Shown here in pieces: positions 27,123 to 34,744 of a DNA stretch of 64,000 bases. A program made the position numbers and the translations under genes. The notes under the pieces are model-generated. The model ran no database searches. It had not been told where the DNA came from and saw only the letters and a list, made by a program, of their open reading frames with translations. The first letter of the stretch is position 1, and every line of letters begins with the position of its first letter. The stretch is from the NCBI GenBank assembly GCA_001403775.1, contig CYUG01000012.1, forward strand, positions 252,213 through 316,212, in the 5' to 3' direction. This stretch comes from Dermabacter indicis (GTDB taxonomy: Bacteria > Actinomycetota > Actinomycetes > Actinomycetales > Dermabacteraceae).

Positions 27123-27368
27123 GGTCTCGGGCAGGCTGTCACCTGTGTCGTTGCAGGTGGTGCTCGGGGTGTTCGAAAGGAGCTGATCGCTGCGGATTGC
27201 GCCGTCGGGGGTCACCAGGGGGTCACGTACCAACGTGCCCAGCTTGGTCCCGAGGGCAAGGACGCGGAGCGTTCGAGGCAGCTGCATGTCGACCAGAGGG
27301 AACGAGGCCCCCGTACACCCGATGACGAATGAATGATGCCGAAGGAAGTGGGAGCGAAGGAAGTTGTG
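27123..27368. other. Island left end, no gene seen
   Basis: No frame here has a recognisable product or a good start. It might contain remnants of lost mobility genes, but nothing is clear enough to name. Confidence 0.35.
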
Positions 27369-27797
27369 ATGAGCAAGCCAGAGCGATCCGCAGAGGTTGA
27401 GGACAACGCTCGGATAGCGGAGTTCGCGGAGCGGTTCGAGGCTGGGGAGGTCGAAGTCGACGGAACGTCAGTGATACGGCTACCGTGCGAACCGTTCGGG
27501 ATTCACACCGAGCTCTGGAGACACGTCATGGATGATCGACCCGCACCGCAGCTCCATGGGCGAGCAGTCAGGGAAGCCGTCTTTGTCGCGTACGAGCGCG
27601 AAGACGGGTTCCTCGGTGTGGTGCTGACACCTGTGGGTGCACTGTCGGCCTCTGACCTCGAAGAGCTGGACGCGCAGGTCGGAGCGTTCGCCGCCGGGGA
27701 GTGGAGTCTCGCCGTCGAGCAGGTTCAGGTGCCGCTCCGCTTGGTCGCGGCGTCGGAGATCGAGGCGTCTCTGATTCGGGAGCTGTTCGGACCCTGA
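27369..27797 (+). CDS. Uncharacterised island protein
   Basis: A 142-residue soluble acidic protein with no recognised domain. The N-terminal 40 residues are charged and helical (IAEFAERFEAGEVEVDG). The middle reads REAVFVAYEREDGFLGVVLTP, and the C-terminus is a short alpha/beta segment ending IRELFGP. The ATG at 27369 has GGAAG upstream; the frame extends to an earlier ATG at 27333. It is separated by a gene-poor stretch from the peptide-modifying genes and may not belong to them. Confidence 0.55.
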   Translation: MSKPERSAEVEDNARIAEFAERFEAGEVEVDGTSVIRLPCEPFGIHTELWRHVMDDRPAPQLHGRAVREAVFVAYEREDGFLGVVLTPVGALSASDLEELDAQVGAFAAGEWSLAVEQVQVPLRLVAASEIEASLIRELFGP

Positions 27798-28317
27798 CAG
27801 GAGAGGTCAATCGAGGCTGGTTCCTTCCTAGGGAGGGGCCGGTCTGAGCTATGCGGTGGCGTAGATCCACCGCGCGGCGGCGGAGCTGCTGCCTTGAGTC
27901 AAGTAGGGAAAGTTCTCACGGGCAACCGGTGCAGGGAACTGGACCGTGGACCGGGAGGCAGTCATTGTGTTGGTGATCCGAGCATGCGGTCGTGGTTCGA
28001 GAATTTGTTTACGCGCTTGGACGTTTCCCGCCTACAAGCGTGATGAGCGAATACCGATGAAGCCGATAGTGCGTTCCTATGTTCGCGCCAGCCCCGCGAA
28101 GTTCGTCTCGTATCGGAATGACGCCTACGGTGGCGGACGGGGCAAGGCTTGAATTGCCCGGGTTTGTTGGAGGCTCTCACTGTATGCACAGATGAAGTGC
28201 ATGGCAGCGTCGAGTAAGCACCCGGTCGAGCTTCGGAAGGGAACCACGAGGATCGCCAATCAGGCATTGCGCGCTCCATCGACGAGGTCGGGCAAGTAAC
28301 CCCGCATGGCCAAGTAA
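27798..28317. other. Gene-poor stretch in the island
   Basis: No convincing coding frame. Short frames here break every 20-60 codons. The right end grades into the IS3-type transposase remnant, so decayed mobile DNA is the likely content. Confidence 0.35.
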
Positions 28318-28554
28318 ATCCCGATCGCTCCCGAGTCTTTGATTAACTGGGTTTTGCAGGCAGAGGCGGACGAGGGACGCCGTCCCGGGCTCTCGGCGAA
28401 AGAGCCCCAGCGCTTTGCAAAGTCGGCTAAGGGCGTGCTTGAGCTGTGCCGGGCGAAAACGATGGCGTGGCCAGCCGGTGCGGATGTCTTCGTAGACGAT
28501 GGCGACTCACCCATGCTGCGCCGCCTACGACGTTTCCTCCTGCAGTCCACGTGA
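28318..28554 (+). pseudogene. IS3-family transposase OrfA remnant
   Basis: The translation reads IPIAPESLINWVLQAEADEG followed by RRPGLSAKE and, after a worn stretch, VLELCRAKTM. This matches the OrfA pattern of IS3-type elements: an ESLRNWVRQAEIDEG-like segment, RRPGLT, then ELRRANEIL. Upstream frames hold stop codons, and no OrfB follows. It is a fragment with no activity. It marks past transposition just upstream of the small peptide gene and may have supplied its promoter. Confidence 0.6.
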
Positions 28555-28622
28555 ATACAGTCCCCGCACACCCCGTCTGGTGTACAGTAGTCAACCTCCG
28601 AGCACAGATTGGGGGTGTGACC

Positions 28623-28709
28623 ATGATCAAGAGCGCAGTTCTCAGCAAGAAGAAGAACGTCGGCTACGCTGGCCGTCAGGCAAAGAACAGCTATGGCCCG
28701 ACTAAGTGA
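28623..28709 (+). CDS. Candidate RiPP precursor peptide, 28 residues
   Basis: An ATG-to-TGA frame of 28 codons with GGGGG 7 bases upstream. The peptide begins MIKSAVLSKKKNVGYAGR and ends NSYGPTK. It has six Lys, one Arg and no acidic residue (net +7), and no Cys. Ser4, Ser8, Ser23 and Thr27 are the only hydroxyl residues that a YcaO cyclodehydratase could turn into azolines; backbone thioamides or amidines are other options. TACAGT at 28583-28588 may be a -10 element. It lies 106 bases before the YcaO gene in the same direction. It is too short for common gene callers. It could also act unmodified as a cationic peptide. Confidence 0.55.
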   Translation: MIKSAVLSKKKNVGYAGRQAKNSYGPTK

Positions 28710-28733
28710 GCCAGGCGCCCGGAGCGTCTCGTT

Positions 28734-28799
28734 ATGCGAAGGGCGAACACTCCGAGCCAGCTAGTTGCGGACGAGGTTGACAATCTCGCCCGCAACTAG
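28734..28799 (+). CDS. Possible 21-residue leader or second peptide
   Basis: An ATG-to-TAG frame coding MRRANTPSQLVADEVDNLAR plus Asn, with CGGAG 9 bases upstream. The acidic, helix-prone middle (SQLVADEVDNLA) resembles a RiPP leader more than a core. Its last third and stop codon coincide with the long hairpin ahead of the YcaO gene, so it could be a regulatory leader peptide, a second precursor or a chance frame. Confidence 0.3.
   Translation: MRRANTPSQLVADEVDNLARN
28761..28799 (+). promoter_or_regulatory. Long hairpin between peptide gene and YcaO gene
   Basis: CTAGTTGCGG (28761-28770) pairs with CCGCAACTAG (28790-28799). After one A-C mismatch, CGAG (72-75) pairs with CTCG (85-88) around a 9-base loop, 14 bp in all. 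No T run follows. Its 3' foot is 5 bases from the YcaO ribosome site GAAGGA, so it could lower enzyme expression relative to the peptide or stabilise the peptide mRNA. Confidence 0.65.
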
Positions 28800-28815
28800 C
28801 GTATGAAGGACAGTT

Positions 28816-30543
28816 TTGAGCTATACCCAGTATGAGACCCTCGCCCGCGAATTATCGGTTGTCGCTATCAGTGAAGATGAGTACACCAGTACTGAGCCGC
28901 TAAAGGTGCATGCCGACTCCGCTTTGGACAATAACGGAAGTATTGACTGGATTGGTGTAACTACAACGGAGTTCGCAGATTCTTTCGTGAGCACATGGGC
29001 TTTTATCGAAAAGACAATGTGCTTTGGATGCTATGACTGCTTGGCTGCATCCGTGTCGCATATATCTCACTTCTATGGAGTCGAGCGAGATGTCCAGTTT
29101 GCGGGAGATGACGCAGCAATGCTGATTTCTGCGATGTGGGTCCATCATGGTATTCCATTAGCCTTGACGAATCTTAGTGTCGATCAAAACTGGTCAGTTA
29201 CTCTCCCAGTCGCGAACTGCCGGACGTGTCGCGATGCGAATCGTTCAGCAACGAAGCTGCTAGAGACCGTGCAGAACCCGCAGGAGAAGCAAGGCGACAC
29301 CCAAGCGAGAGCGACAGCCATCGATACAGGAGGGCTCCGGTCCCTAGACCCAGTCAGTTTCGTAAATTGTAATCGCCGCGCTATTGGGTTTACGTCGATT
29401 ATTGGAAACCCAGTTCTAGTGGATACGGAGCACTCTTCCAGCCTCGTCAACGCTCATATTCGTACAGAGAGCTCTCCGGTAGAGTGTGAGATTGCTGGTG
29501 GTAAAGGGCTGTCACTGGAACAGGCTCTAGCAAGCTGCCTGGGCGAGGGGCTTGAACGCTACTTTTTGGCAGGCGCAGGTCGCTCTTTGCCTGAACCCGT
29601 GGGGTCTCAGGAGGATGCAGTCGTCGTAGAGCCGTCGGTGTTCGGATTTCCTGTTAATGACAGCCATGAGAGCATCACTCCGTGGAAGCCTGGCGTGGAG
29701 ATTGAGTACCAGCTCGCTCACGAGCTGACCGCGAGTGGTGCCCATAACGCTTTGATTCCATCCAACTTGATTTACTGCCCGTATCGTCCTATTGACGGGC
29801 GTAGCGAGACGGTATGCACCGGCAGCACGAATGGGGTTGCGACTGGCGCGACGGTCGATGACGCGACGCTTCAAGGGGCGCTCGAGCTGATCGAACGCGA
29901 TGCGTTTTGGTTTTATGCTCGGACAGGAGCGGCGGTTACTTCTGTCCCATTCGAGTTATATCCTGACGGTATTTCGCAGGCAGCTAGAGAGCTACCTGGC
30001 ACTTTCTATGTCCACCAGCTTCCAAACCCCTTCGGCGTGCCTGTTGCACAGGTCGTCTATCACGACCCGACTAATCAGCACGGCACCGTCGCAGCTCGAG
30101 GAACTGGATGTACCGCTAGCCTCGACACTAGTGTAGCTAGGGCGTTTGCCGAGTGCATGCAGATGTTCCATTCTCTCGGCAGCGGAATCGCTGTCGAAGA
30201 GTCGCCCTACGATATGCGTAGCGGATGGGCGTCGGGTACGATTTGCGACGAGCTTCCAAATTTTTTCTCGAATGGCATACCCCGTGATTCTAGAATTCGG
30301 ATTGTAGAAGCATCCATGCTCGATCTCGACGAAGTAGTGCGTCTAGCACGTTCGCAGGGGATGAGAGTATTCCGGGCCGTTCTGGCGGAATCCCCGCACG
30401 CGAGTATCGTGAGAACCATATTTAGTTCGGTCAATATAATGGATGATACATATTTCCAGAATGGCGGCAGGTTCGAGTATTTCGCCGATTTTCTGGGCGT
30501 GCCTGCTCAGCCAATCGTGTACCACAAGTCCCTTTTTATGTGA
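28816..30543 (+). CDS. YcaO-domain peptide-modifying enzyme with CxxC N-domain
   Basis: A 575-residue enzyme. The C-terminal part, from about residue 215, is a YcaO domain, an ATP-using fold that activates peptide backbone amides. Seen are GGKGLSLEQALAS then GEGLER (E244, E247, R248), and GSTNGVATGATVDDA then ALELIERD (E357, E360, R361), the usual ATP/Mg-binding motifs. The N-terminal 190 residues carry C69/C72/C75 and C135/C138, a zinc tetrathiolate pattern like the E1-ThiF-like partner of azoline cyclodehydratases, but lack its full length. The end (VPAQPIVYHKSLFM) is not a clean PxPxP. The TTG start is preceded by GAAGGA. No SagB-type dehydrogenase or protease is nearby. Confidence 0.87.
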   Translation: MSYTQYETLARELSVVAISEDEYTSTEPLKVHADSALDNNGSIDWIGVTTTEFADSFVSTWAFIEKTMCFGCYDCLAASVSHISHFYGVERDVQFAGDDAAMLISAMWVHHGIPLALTNLSVDQNWSVTLPVANCRTCRDANRSATKLLETVQNPQEKQGDTQARATAIDTGGLRSLDPVSFVNCNRRAIGFTSIIGNPVLVDTEHSSSLVNAHIRTESSPVECEIAGGKGLSLEQALASCLGEGLERYFLAGAGRSLPEPVGSQEDAVVVEPSVFGFPVNDSHESITPWKPGVEIEYQLAHELTASGAHNALIPSNLIYCPYRPIDGRSETVCTGSTNGVATGATVDDATLQGALELIERDAFWFYARTGAAVTSVPFELYPDGISQAARELPGTFYVHQLPNPFGVPVAQVVYHDPTNQHGTVAARGTGCTASLDTSVARAFAECMQMFHSLGSGIAVEESPYDMRSGWASGTICDELPNFFSNGIPRDSRIRIVEASMLDLDEVVRLARSQGMRVFRAVLAESPHASIVRTIFSSVNIMDDTYFQNGGRFEYFADFLGVPAQPIVYHKSLFM

Positions 30544-31685
30544 TGAAACAAGCGTACCTTTTTATTTTCTTCACTGCGGCAGCAGTTGCGTCGTTTACGG
30601 TAATCGATAATGTGTTCTTTTTGGATGCAGGTTATACGCTAGCCTTTATCGGGCTGATGGTCGCGGTATTCAACGTATCGGTGACTGTCAGTGAGCTCCC
30701 GTTCGCAATCTTCTTTGATCGATTCTCGAATAAGCGTGCTATCCAGATTGGTAACCTTATTAGACTGGCTGCCCTTAGCCTATTCTTCTTGAATCTCGGC
30801 CACGTTGAGCTCTTAGTAGCGCAAGTTCTCGCCGGGGTTGCCGTTGCAGCGTCGAGCGGCACGTCGCAAGCTCTTGTTGTTAACGCGATCCAGTCGTCGA
30901 ACGCGAAGGACATCGCTCGTGCATTCGGCAATATCACCTACGTCAGTGCCGCTGGTGGGATGCTGGGTGGGGTCCTTGGCGGGTTCTTGTATGGCTGGAA
31001 TCCCTCATCAATATGGCTTGTATCAATGGCATTTATGATGGGTGCAGCCATATCGATATTCTTCTTTAAGGATGTCCGTGCAGAAGGGGCACGTATTCCA
31101 CTCGGCGACTATTTGCGCGGCCTGTCGGGCGTGGTGCGTAGGCAGACGTTTTGGATTCTCGTTGTTTCCAATGGCGCGGCGGTGGCTCCCGTTCTGCTTT
31201 GGCAGGTCAAGTTCAATGCAACCTCGCTGACCTTCACCATCGTCGGCTTTCTTCTGATGAATCTTGGTTCCTTGCTGGCCCCGTTAGTGGCTCGCCTGGC
31301 GAGAATTGAGCCCAGGCATGTTGCAGCAGTAGCCGCTGTAAACTTGCTTGCGGCATCCCTCTTTGCGCTGGCACCACCGGGCTGGATGACCATGACTACG
31401 TTCCCCGTCCATGTAATTATGCAGAACCTGTTAGTAATCATGGCGTCGGCTCTATATCATGCTGAAGTTCCCAATGGGTTGCGCGGGGCCGCAGGTTCAG
31501 TTGTTTCACTATTCGACTCCCTCGTGGTAGCCGTTGTCGCCCCGATAGTCGCATTGGTTGCGACGCATTTCGGGATCGCATGGGGTACGTTTATCTCGTC
31601 GGTGCTATATCTTATTATCGCTGGGTGGACGAGTCTTCCGGCGTTTCGGCGTAGGATTATTTCGACCACGCAGGCGTTGACTTAA
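30543..31685 (+). CDS. MFS transporter, probable peptide exporter or immunity pump
   Basis: A 380-residue major-facilitator protein with about 11-12 helices and short loops. The loop after helix 2 reads FFDRFSNKRAIQIGN, the MFS motif A position. Its start ATG shares a base with the YcaO stop (TGATG), so enzyme and pump are made in step. Export of the modified peptide or self-protection is the natural reading; MFS pumps do this in several small RiPP clusters. It has low G+C and many ATA/TTT codons, unlike the flanking chromosome. Confidence 0.85.
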   Translation: MKQAYLFIFFTAAAVASFTVIDNVFFLDAGYTLAFIGLMVAVFNVSVTVSELPFAIFFDRFSNKRAIQIGNLIRLAALSLFFLNLGHVELLVAQVLAGVAVAASSGTSQALVVNAIQSSNAKDIARAFGNITYVSAAGGMLGGVLGGFLYGWNPSSIWLVSMAFMMGAAISIFFFKDVRAEGARIPLGDYLRGLSGVVRRQTFWILVVSNGAAVAPVLLWQVKFNATSLTFTIVGFLLMNLGSLLAPLVARLARIEPRHVAAVAAVNLLAASLFALAPPGWMTMTTFPVHVIMQNLLVIMASALYHAEVPNGLRGAAGSVVSLFDSLVVAVVAPIVALVATHFGIAWGTFISSVLYLIIAGWTSLPAFRRRIISTTQALT

Positions 31686-31705
31686 GGAGAATGGAGTGAC
31701 GTCTG

Positions 31706-32227
31706 ATGGCTAGAGAAGCCGATTGGCGAGGGATTGTTGCGGCGTTGGTTGGTGACGCCTCTGCGACAGCGCTCGCGAGAGTGATCCTTGGCGACGTGCG
31801 TGATGATGTGGTCCCTGGGCTTACGGCCAAGAAATCGCGGCGAGCCCTTGAAGTGCTACATCCGTACGTCAAGAGAGACAACGGCGACTCGGAGGTCTCT
31901 CTCGACCGCGAGAAATTGCAGGCGTTGCTACAGCCTCCGGAAAACCGTAGATCACACGATGATCTTTCCGTGGTAGTCGATAAATTTATTACGAATGAGC
32001 TGCGGTTGACTGTGTTCCCCTCACGTCCCGAACAGCGTCGTGTCGTGCTTGAATTTCTGGCGCGTCGCTTGTTCAAGCCGAACGAGGAGTTACAGGAGGT
32101 GCAGGTTAACGAGAGACTTAAAGTTGTGACCGACGATTTCGTTACCCTTCGGCGATACCTTATCGATTTTGCACTCTTGACACGCTTCAATGACGGCACG
32201 TCTTATCGACTCGCGGAGTTTGATTAA
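31706..32227 (+). CDS. DUF2087-domain protein
   Basis: A 173-residue protein. Residues about 95-172 match DUF2087: a FPSRPEQRRVVLEFLARRLF segment, then QVNERLKVVTDDFVTLRRYL, and the end RFNDGTSYRLAEF. Members often sit behind a helix-turn-helix domain and are thought to be regulatory. Here the N-terminal 90 residues are helical but show no clear DNA-binding motif. It is 20 bases after the MFS gene and the last gene of the island, so it may regulate the cluster or modify its product. The ribosome site is weak; GGAG lies 11 bases before the ATG. Confidence 0.75.
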   Translation: MAREADWRGIVAALVGDASATALARVILGDVRDDVVPGLTAKKSRRALEVLHPYVKRDNGDSEVSLDREKLQALLQPPENRRSHDDLSVVVDKFITNELRLTVFPSRPEQRRVVLEFLARRLFKPNEELQEVQVNERLKVVTDDFVTLRRYLIDFALLTRFNDGTSYRLAEFD

Positions 32228-32376
32228 GCGAGTCAGATATGTGTCGTGCGGATATTTTCGTAGAAAAATGACGCAAGCGACGTGGTCCTGGCGACGCTGG
32301 AGCTGGTGTACGGCCGGGCGGCCGCCTGGCGGTGGAAACCACTGCGTACCCGACGCGAACCGGAAGGCTCAAACGA

Positions 32377-32450
32377 CGAAGCCCAGGCCTTTCGACCTGG
32401 GCCTTCGTTGTGCCCCCGAGACGATTCGAACGTCCGACACCCGCTTTAGG
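32377..32450. repeat. Right attachment-type repeat
   Basis: The partner of 27049-27122. It runs from the tRNA-Arg terminator stem through the 3' half of the tRNA to the anticodon loop. Confidence 0.85.
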
Positions 32451-32483
32451 AGAGCGGTGCTCTATCCCCTGAGCTACGAGGGC
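32411..32483 (-). tRNA. tRNA-Arg, anticodon CCT
   Basis: A 73-nt cloverleaf on the minus strand. The acceptor stem GCCCTCG pairs with CGGGGGC plus the discriminator A. The anticodon arm is CCGCT-CTCCTAA-AGCGG with anticodon CCT, for AGG codons. The T arm holds GTTCGAATC. CCA is not encoded. The 3' end faces the island, and the terminator (GAAGCCCAGGCC-type stem) lies at 32377-32407. The gene stays intact despite insertion because the island supplies the same 3' half. Confidence 0.95.
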
Positions 32484-32611
32484 AATCGAAAGTCGCATGC
32501 TTCGCGCTTTCGAGCTCTTCCACTCTAGCGGCGATCGCCGCAGCCTCAAAGTTCCAAGCGGTGCGCGGAAGCGGATGTCACGCGAGGCGGCGCGAGTGGG
32601 AGGATGGAGAC

Positions 32612-33298
32612 ATGGAAGCTTTCGAGGTTACAGGTGCGGCGATCGTGCTTGCCGGCGGCCGTGGCTCGCGAATGGGCGGCGTCGACAAGCCCACTCTCGA
32701 GGTCGAGGAGCGTTCGATGCGCGCGAGCGTGCTGTTGGCGGCGCGGTCGGCGCTCGGTGAAGGTGCCCCGCTCGTGCTCGTAGGGGAGAGGGGCCCGGAT
32801 GTGCGGGGGCTCGGTGCGGTGTGCGTGCGTGAGGATCCGCCGTTTTCCGGCCCCGTGGCCGGCCTCGCGCGGGGCATGGTCGAGCTTAAGCAACTGGGGA
32901 ACGCTTACGACGTGGTGCTTGTGCTCGGCGGGGATATGCCGTGGCTTGAGCCGCGCGTACTCGGCGCGCTCGTGAGTGAGTGCGCGGAAGCACCCGGAAA
33001 GGTTGCGGGGGCTGTGGATGCGGGCGGGCGTCGGCAATTCTTGTGCGCGGCGTGGCCGCACGCTGCACTCTCGCGAGCTCTTGCCCACCTGGGTGGTTCC
33101 GACGGTTCCCTCGCCGGCGCGAGTGCCAAGTCCCTCTATCGCGCCCTCGGGGAGCTGAGGCCCGAGCCTGTCCAGGCGGAGTGGCTCGAGGTTGGTACGC
33201 TTGCAGGCGCGAGTGGCCTCGCACCGGAGCTTGTGGCGCGCTCGCTCAGTGATATTGATTCACCCGAGCAGCTCGAGCACGCTCGCTCGCGCCGCTAA
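32612..33298 (+). CDS. mobA: Molybdenum cofactor guanylyltransferase-like protein
   Basis: A 228-residue nucleotidyltransferase. It opens with AAIVLAGGRGSRMGGVDKP, the MobA/GlmU-type loop and Lys that hold GTP, and has LVLGGDMPWLEP, the Mg-binding Asp region. MobA adds GMP to molybdopterin for the bis-MGD cofactor of nitrate and formate-type enzymes. The upstream start at 32561 is less likely; the ATG at 32612 follows AGGATGGAG. No other molybdenum cofactor genes are in view, so the exact substrate is inferred from the family only. Confidence 0.8.
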   Translation: MEAFEVTGAAIVLAGGRGSRMGGVDKPTLEVEERSMRASVLLAARSALGEGAPLVLVGERGPDVRGLGAVCVREDPPFSGPVAGLARGMVELKQLGNAYDVVLVLGGDMPWLEPRVLGALVSECAEAPGKVAGAVDAGGRRQFLCAAWPHAALSRALAHLGGSDGSLAGASAKSLYRALGELRPEPVQAEWLEVGTLAGASGLAPELVARSLSDIDSPEQLEHARSRR

Positions 33299-33324
33299 AT
33301 TTTGGTGTATTTGAAAGGACCGTT

Positions 33325-34011
33325 ATGCGTGCGCTTTCACGCCCCGCTTCTCGTTTATTTGCTCTCGTGTGTGCGGCCCTTGCCGCGATGATGGTGCTGG
33401 CGGCGCCCGCACTCGCGCATGACCGTCTCGTTGGTGCGGATCCGGAGGATGGCTCCGAGGTTCTCCAAGGCGAGGTTCGCGACATTTCACTTGAGTTCTC
33501 GGCCGAGCCGCTTCAACTCGGCAACGAGGTGCGGGTCAAGGACTCGGCGGGCACGGTGTTGTTCGAGGGGGAGCCGAAAGTTGACGGGCACGAGGCTCAC
33601 GTTAAACTCGACCAGCTCCCGGCTCCCGGCGATATGACCCTCGAATGGCGCGTCGTGAGTTCCGACGGTCACCCGATTTCGGGAACGCTCACCTATACGG
33701 TCACGGAGGACCCGACCAACCCCACCGAGGAGGCGGGAAGCTCCGCCACGGAGGAAAGCGCGGGGGAGGGAGCCGACGGTGACTCGGCCTCCGGTGACTC
33801 CGGCAAGAGCGGCGATGCGGCCGACAAGGGCGATAAGGAGGACAATGCGCGCGCGGAGGCCACGCCCACGTCGAACGAGTGGTACGACGAAGTCGTCTTT
33901 GATGAGAAGAAGTCGTTCAACTGGGCGCTGTGGATCCCGGTGATTGTGGCGGCGCTGCTCGCGATCGCCGTGGCTATCTGGCTCCTGAGGAAGAAAGACG
34001 ACGAGGACTAA
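33325..34011 (+). CDS. copC: CopC-domain copper-binding protein
   Basis: A 228-residue exported protein. A signal peptide ends in ALA before His32, which would be the first mature residue and a copper ligand, as in CopC. DGHPISG gives the second conserved His. The CopC beta-sandwich covers about residues 32-128. Then comes a Ser/Asp/Glu/Gly-rich linker of about 60 residues and a C-terminal helix (WALWIPVIVAALLAIAVAIW) followed by RKKDDED, so the protein is anchored outside the membrane. No copD partner is adjacent. It may help load or buffer copper for enzymes such as the nitrite reductase at 5 kb. Confidence 0.88.
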   Translation: MRALSRPASRLFALVCAALAAMMVLAAPALAHDRLVGADPEDGSEVLQGEVRDISLEFSAEPLQLGNEVRVKDSAGTVLFEGEPKVDGHEAHVKLDQLPAPGDMTLEWRVVSSDGHPISGTLTYTVTEDPTNPTEEAGSSATEESAGEGADGDSASGDSGKSGDAADKGDKEDNARAEATPTSNEWYDEVVFDEKKSFNWALWIPVIVAALLAIAVAIWLLRKKDDED

Positions 34012-34204
34012 CCCACTCATAACTGAATTGCATAGGGGCTGTGGGGGTAATGGTGCGGTAAATCCGTGAGGCATTGAACTTCCCAACAGGCTTCGGACTC
34101 GGACCCGCTCGGTAAGTGGAGTTAGCCGTGATGAACTTAGTCGGGGCCTGTTCGGACATTGCCCGGAGCTGCCAGGTGTTGCTCTAGCTGGGGGACGGGT
34201 AGTC

Positions 34205-34702
34205 GTGTCGGCCACCGAAGTTTATGGCGAGTTCGCGCCTGCAGATTATGAGCTCTTTCGCGAAACCATTATCAAATTTCCAGTGCGTTATTCTGACGCT
34301 CGATTCATGCTCCCGGCTGTAGCTTGGGTTAGCTCGGAGCGGTCGGTAGTGCGGGGCCAAGTTCTTGGTTTCAATAAGCATTTTTGTGCACAGGAAGCTT
34401 GGTCCGGTATGTCTTTTAAGAGCGAGACAGACACGAGCGTTGACCTAGATCGATGTTCATTCGAGGTGACGGAGGTTGAGGAGTTGCCCGCCGAGCAGAA
34501 GCAATCCCCGTTGCTTAGTCCTGAGTTGGTTGTTCCGACATTGGGCCTAGAGGCTGCTGGGCCGTCACGTTTGTCGGTTGAGGACTACCGACACACCGAT
34601 CCTTCACGGATCGCTCGAGATATCAATCAATGGTCAGGCATGGTGCTTGGACACGAGATCGTGGCGCAATCTATCTGGGAAGTTTCTGACGAAGTTACAT
34701 AG
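34205..34702 (+). CDS. Uncharacterised protein in a lower-G+C segment
   Basis: A 165-residue soluble acidic protein. It has two Cys (CAQEAW, DRCSFEV), an FxxTIIKFPVRYSDARFML segment and a C-terminal LGHEIVAQSIWEVSDE. No family is recognised. Codon use (TTT, GTT, CGA) is unlike the chromosome and like the next gene, galE, with which it shares direction and a 42-base gap. Start GTG at 34205; the ribosome site is weak. Confidence 0.55.
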   Translation: MSATEVYGEFAPADYELFRETIIKFPVRYSDARFMLPAVAWVSSERSVVRGQVLGFNKHFCAQEAWSGMSFKSETDTSVDLDRCSFEVTEVEELPAEQKQSPLLSPELVVPTLGLEAAGPSRLSVEDYRHTDPSRIARDINQWSGMVLGHEIVAQSIWEVSDEVT

Positions 34703-34744
34703 ACTGGATCTGAACCACTATTGTGATTATTAGAGGAGTTGCTC

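Larger units (their letters stand above)
27049..32450. mobile_element. Genomic island inserted at tRNA-Arg(CCT)
   Basis: About 5.4 kb bounded by 74-bp direct repeats (27049-27122 and 32377-32450) that differ at two bases. The right copy covers the 3' half of an intact tRNA-Arg gene and its terminator; the left copy is a tRNA fragment. The inside has visibly lower G+C and different codon use, above all from 28.8 to 32.2 kb. It holds the small peptide gene, a YcaO enzyme, an MFS exporter, a DUF2087 protein, an uncharacterised gene and an IS3 remnant. No integrase is present, so it is either decayed or moved in trans. Confidence 0.85.

Noticed and set aside
32190-32528. Plus-strand frame across the tRNA-Arg gene
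   Set aside because: Its translation (PETIRTSDTRF and on) is the familiar false protein produced by reading antisense through this tRNA.
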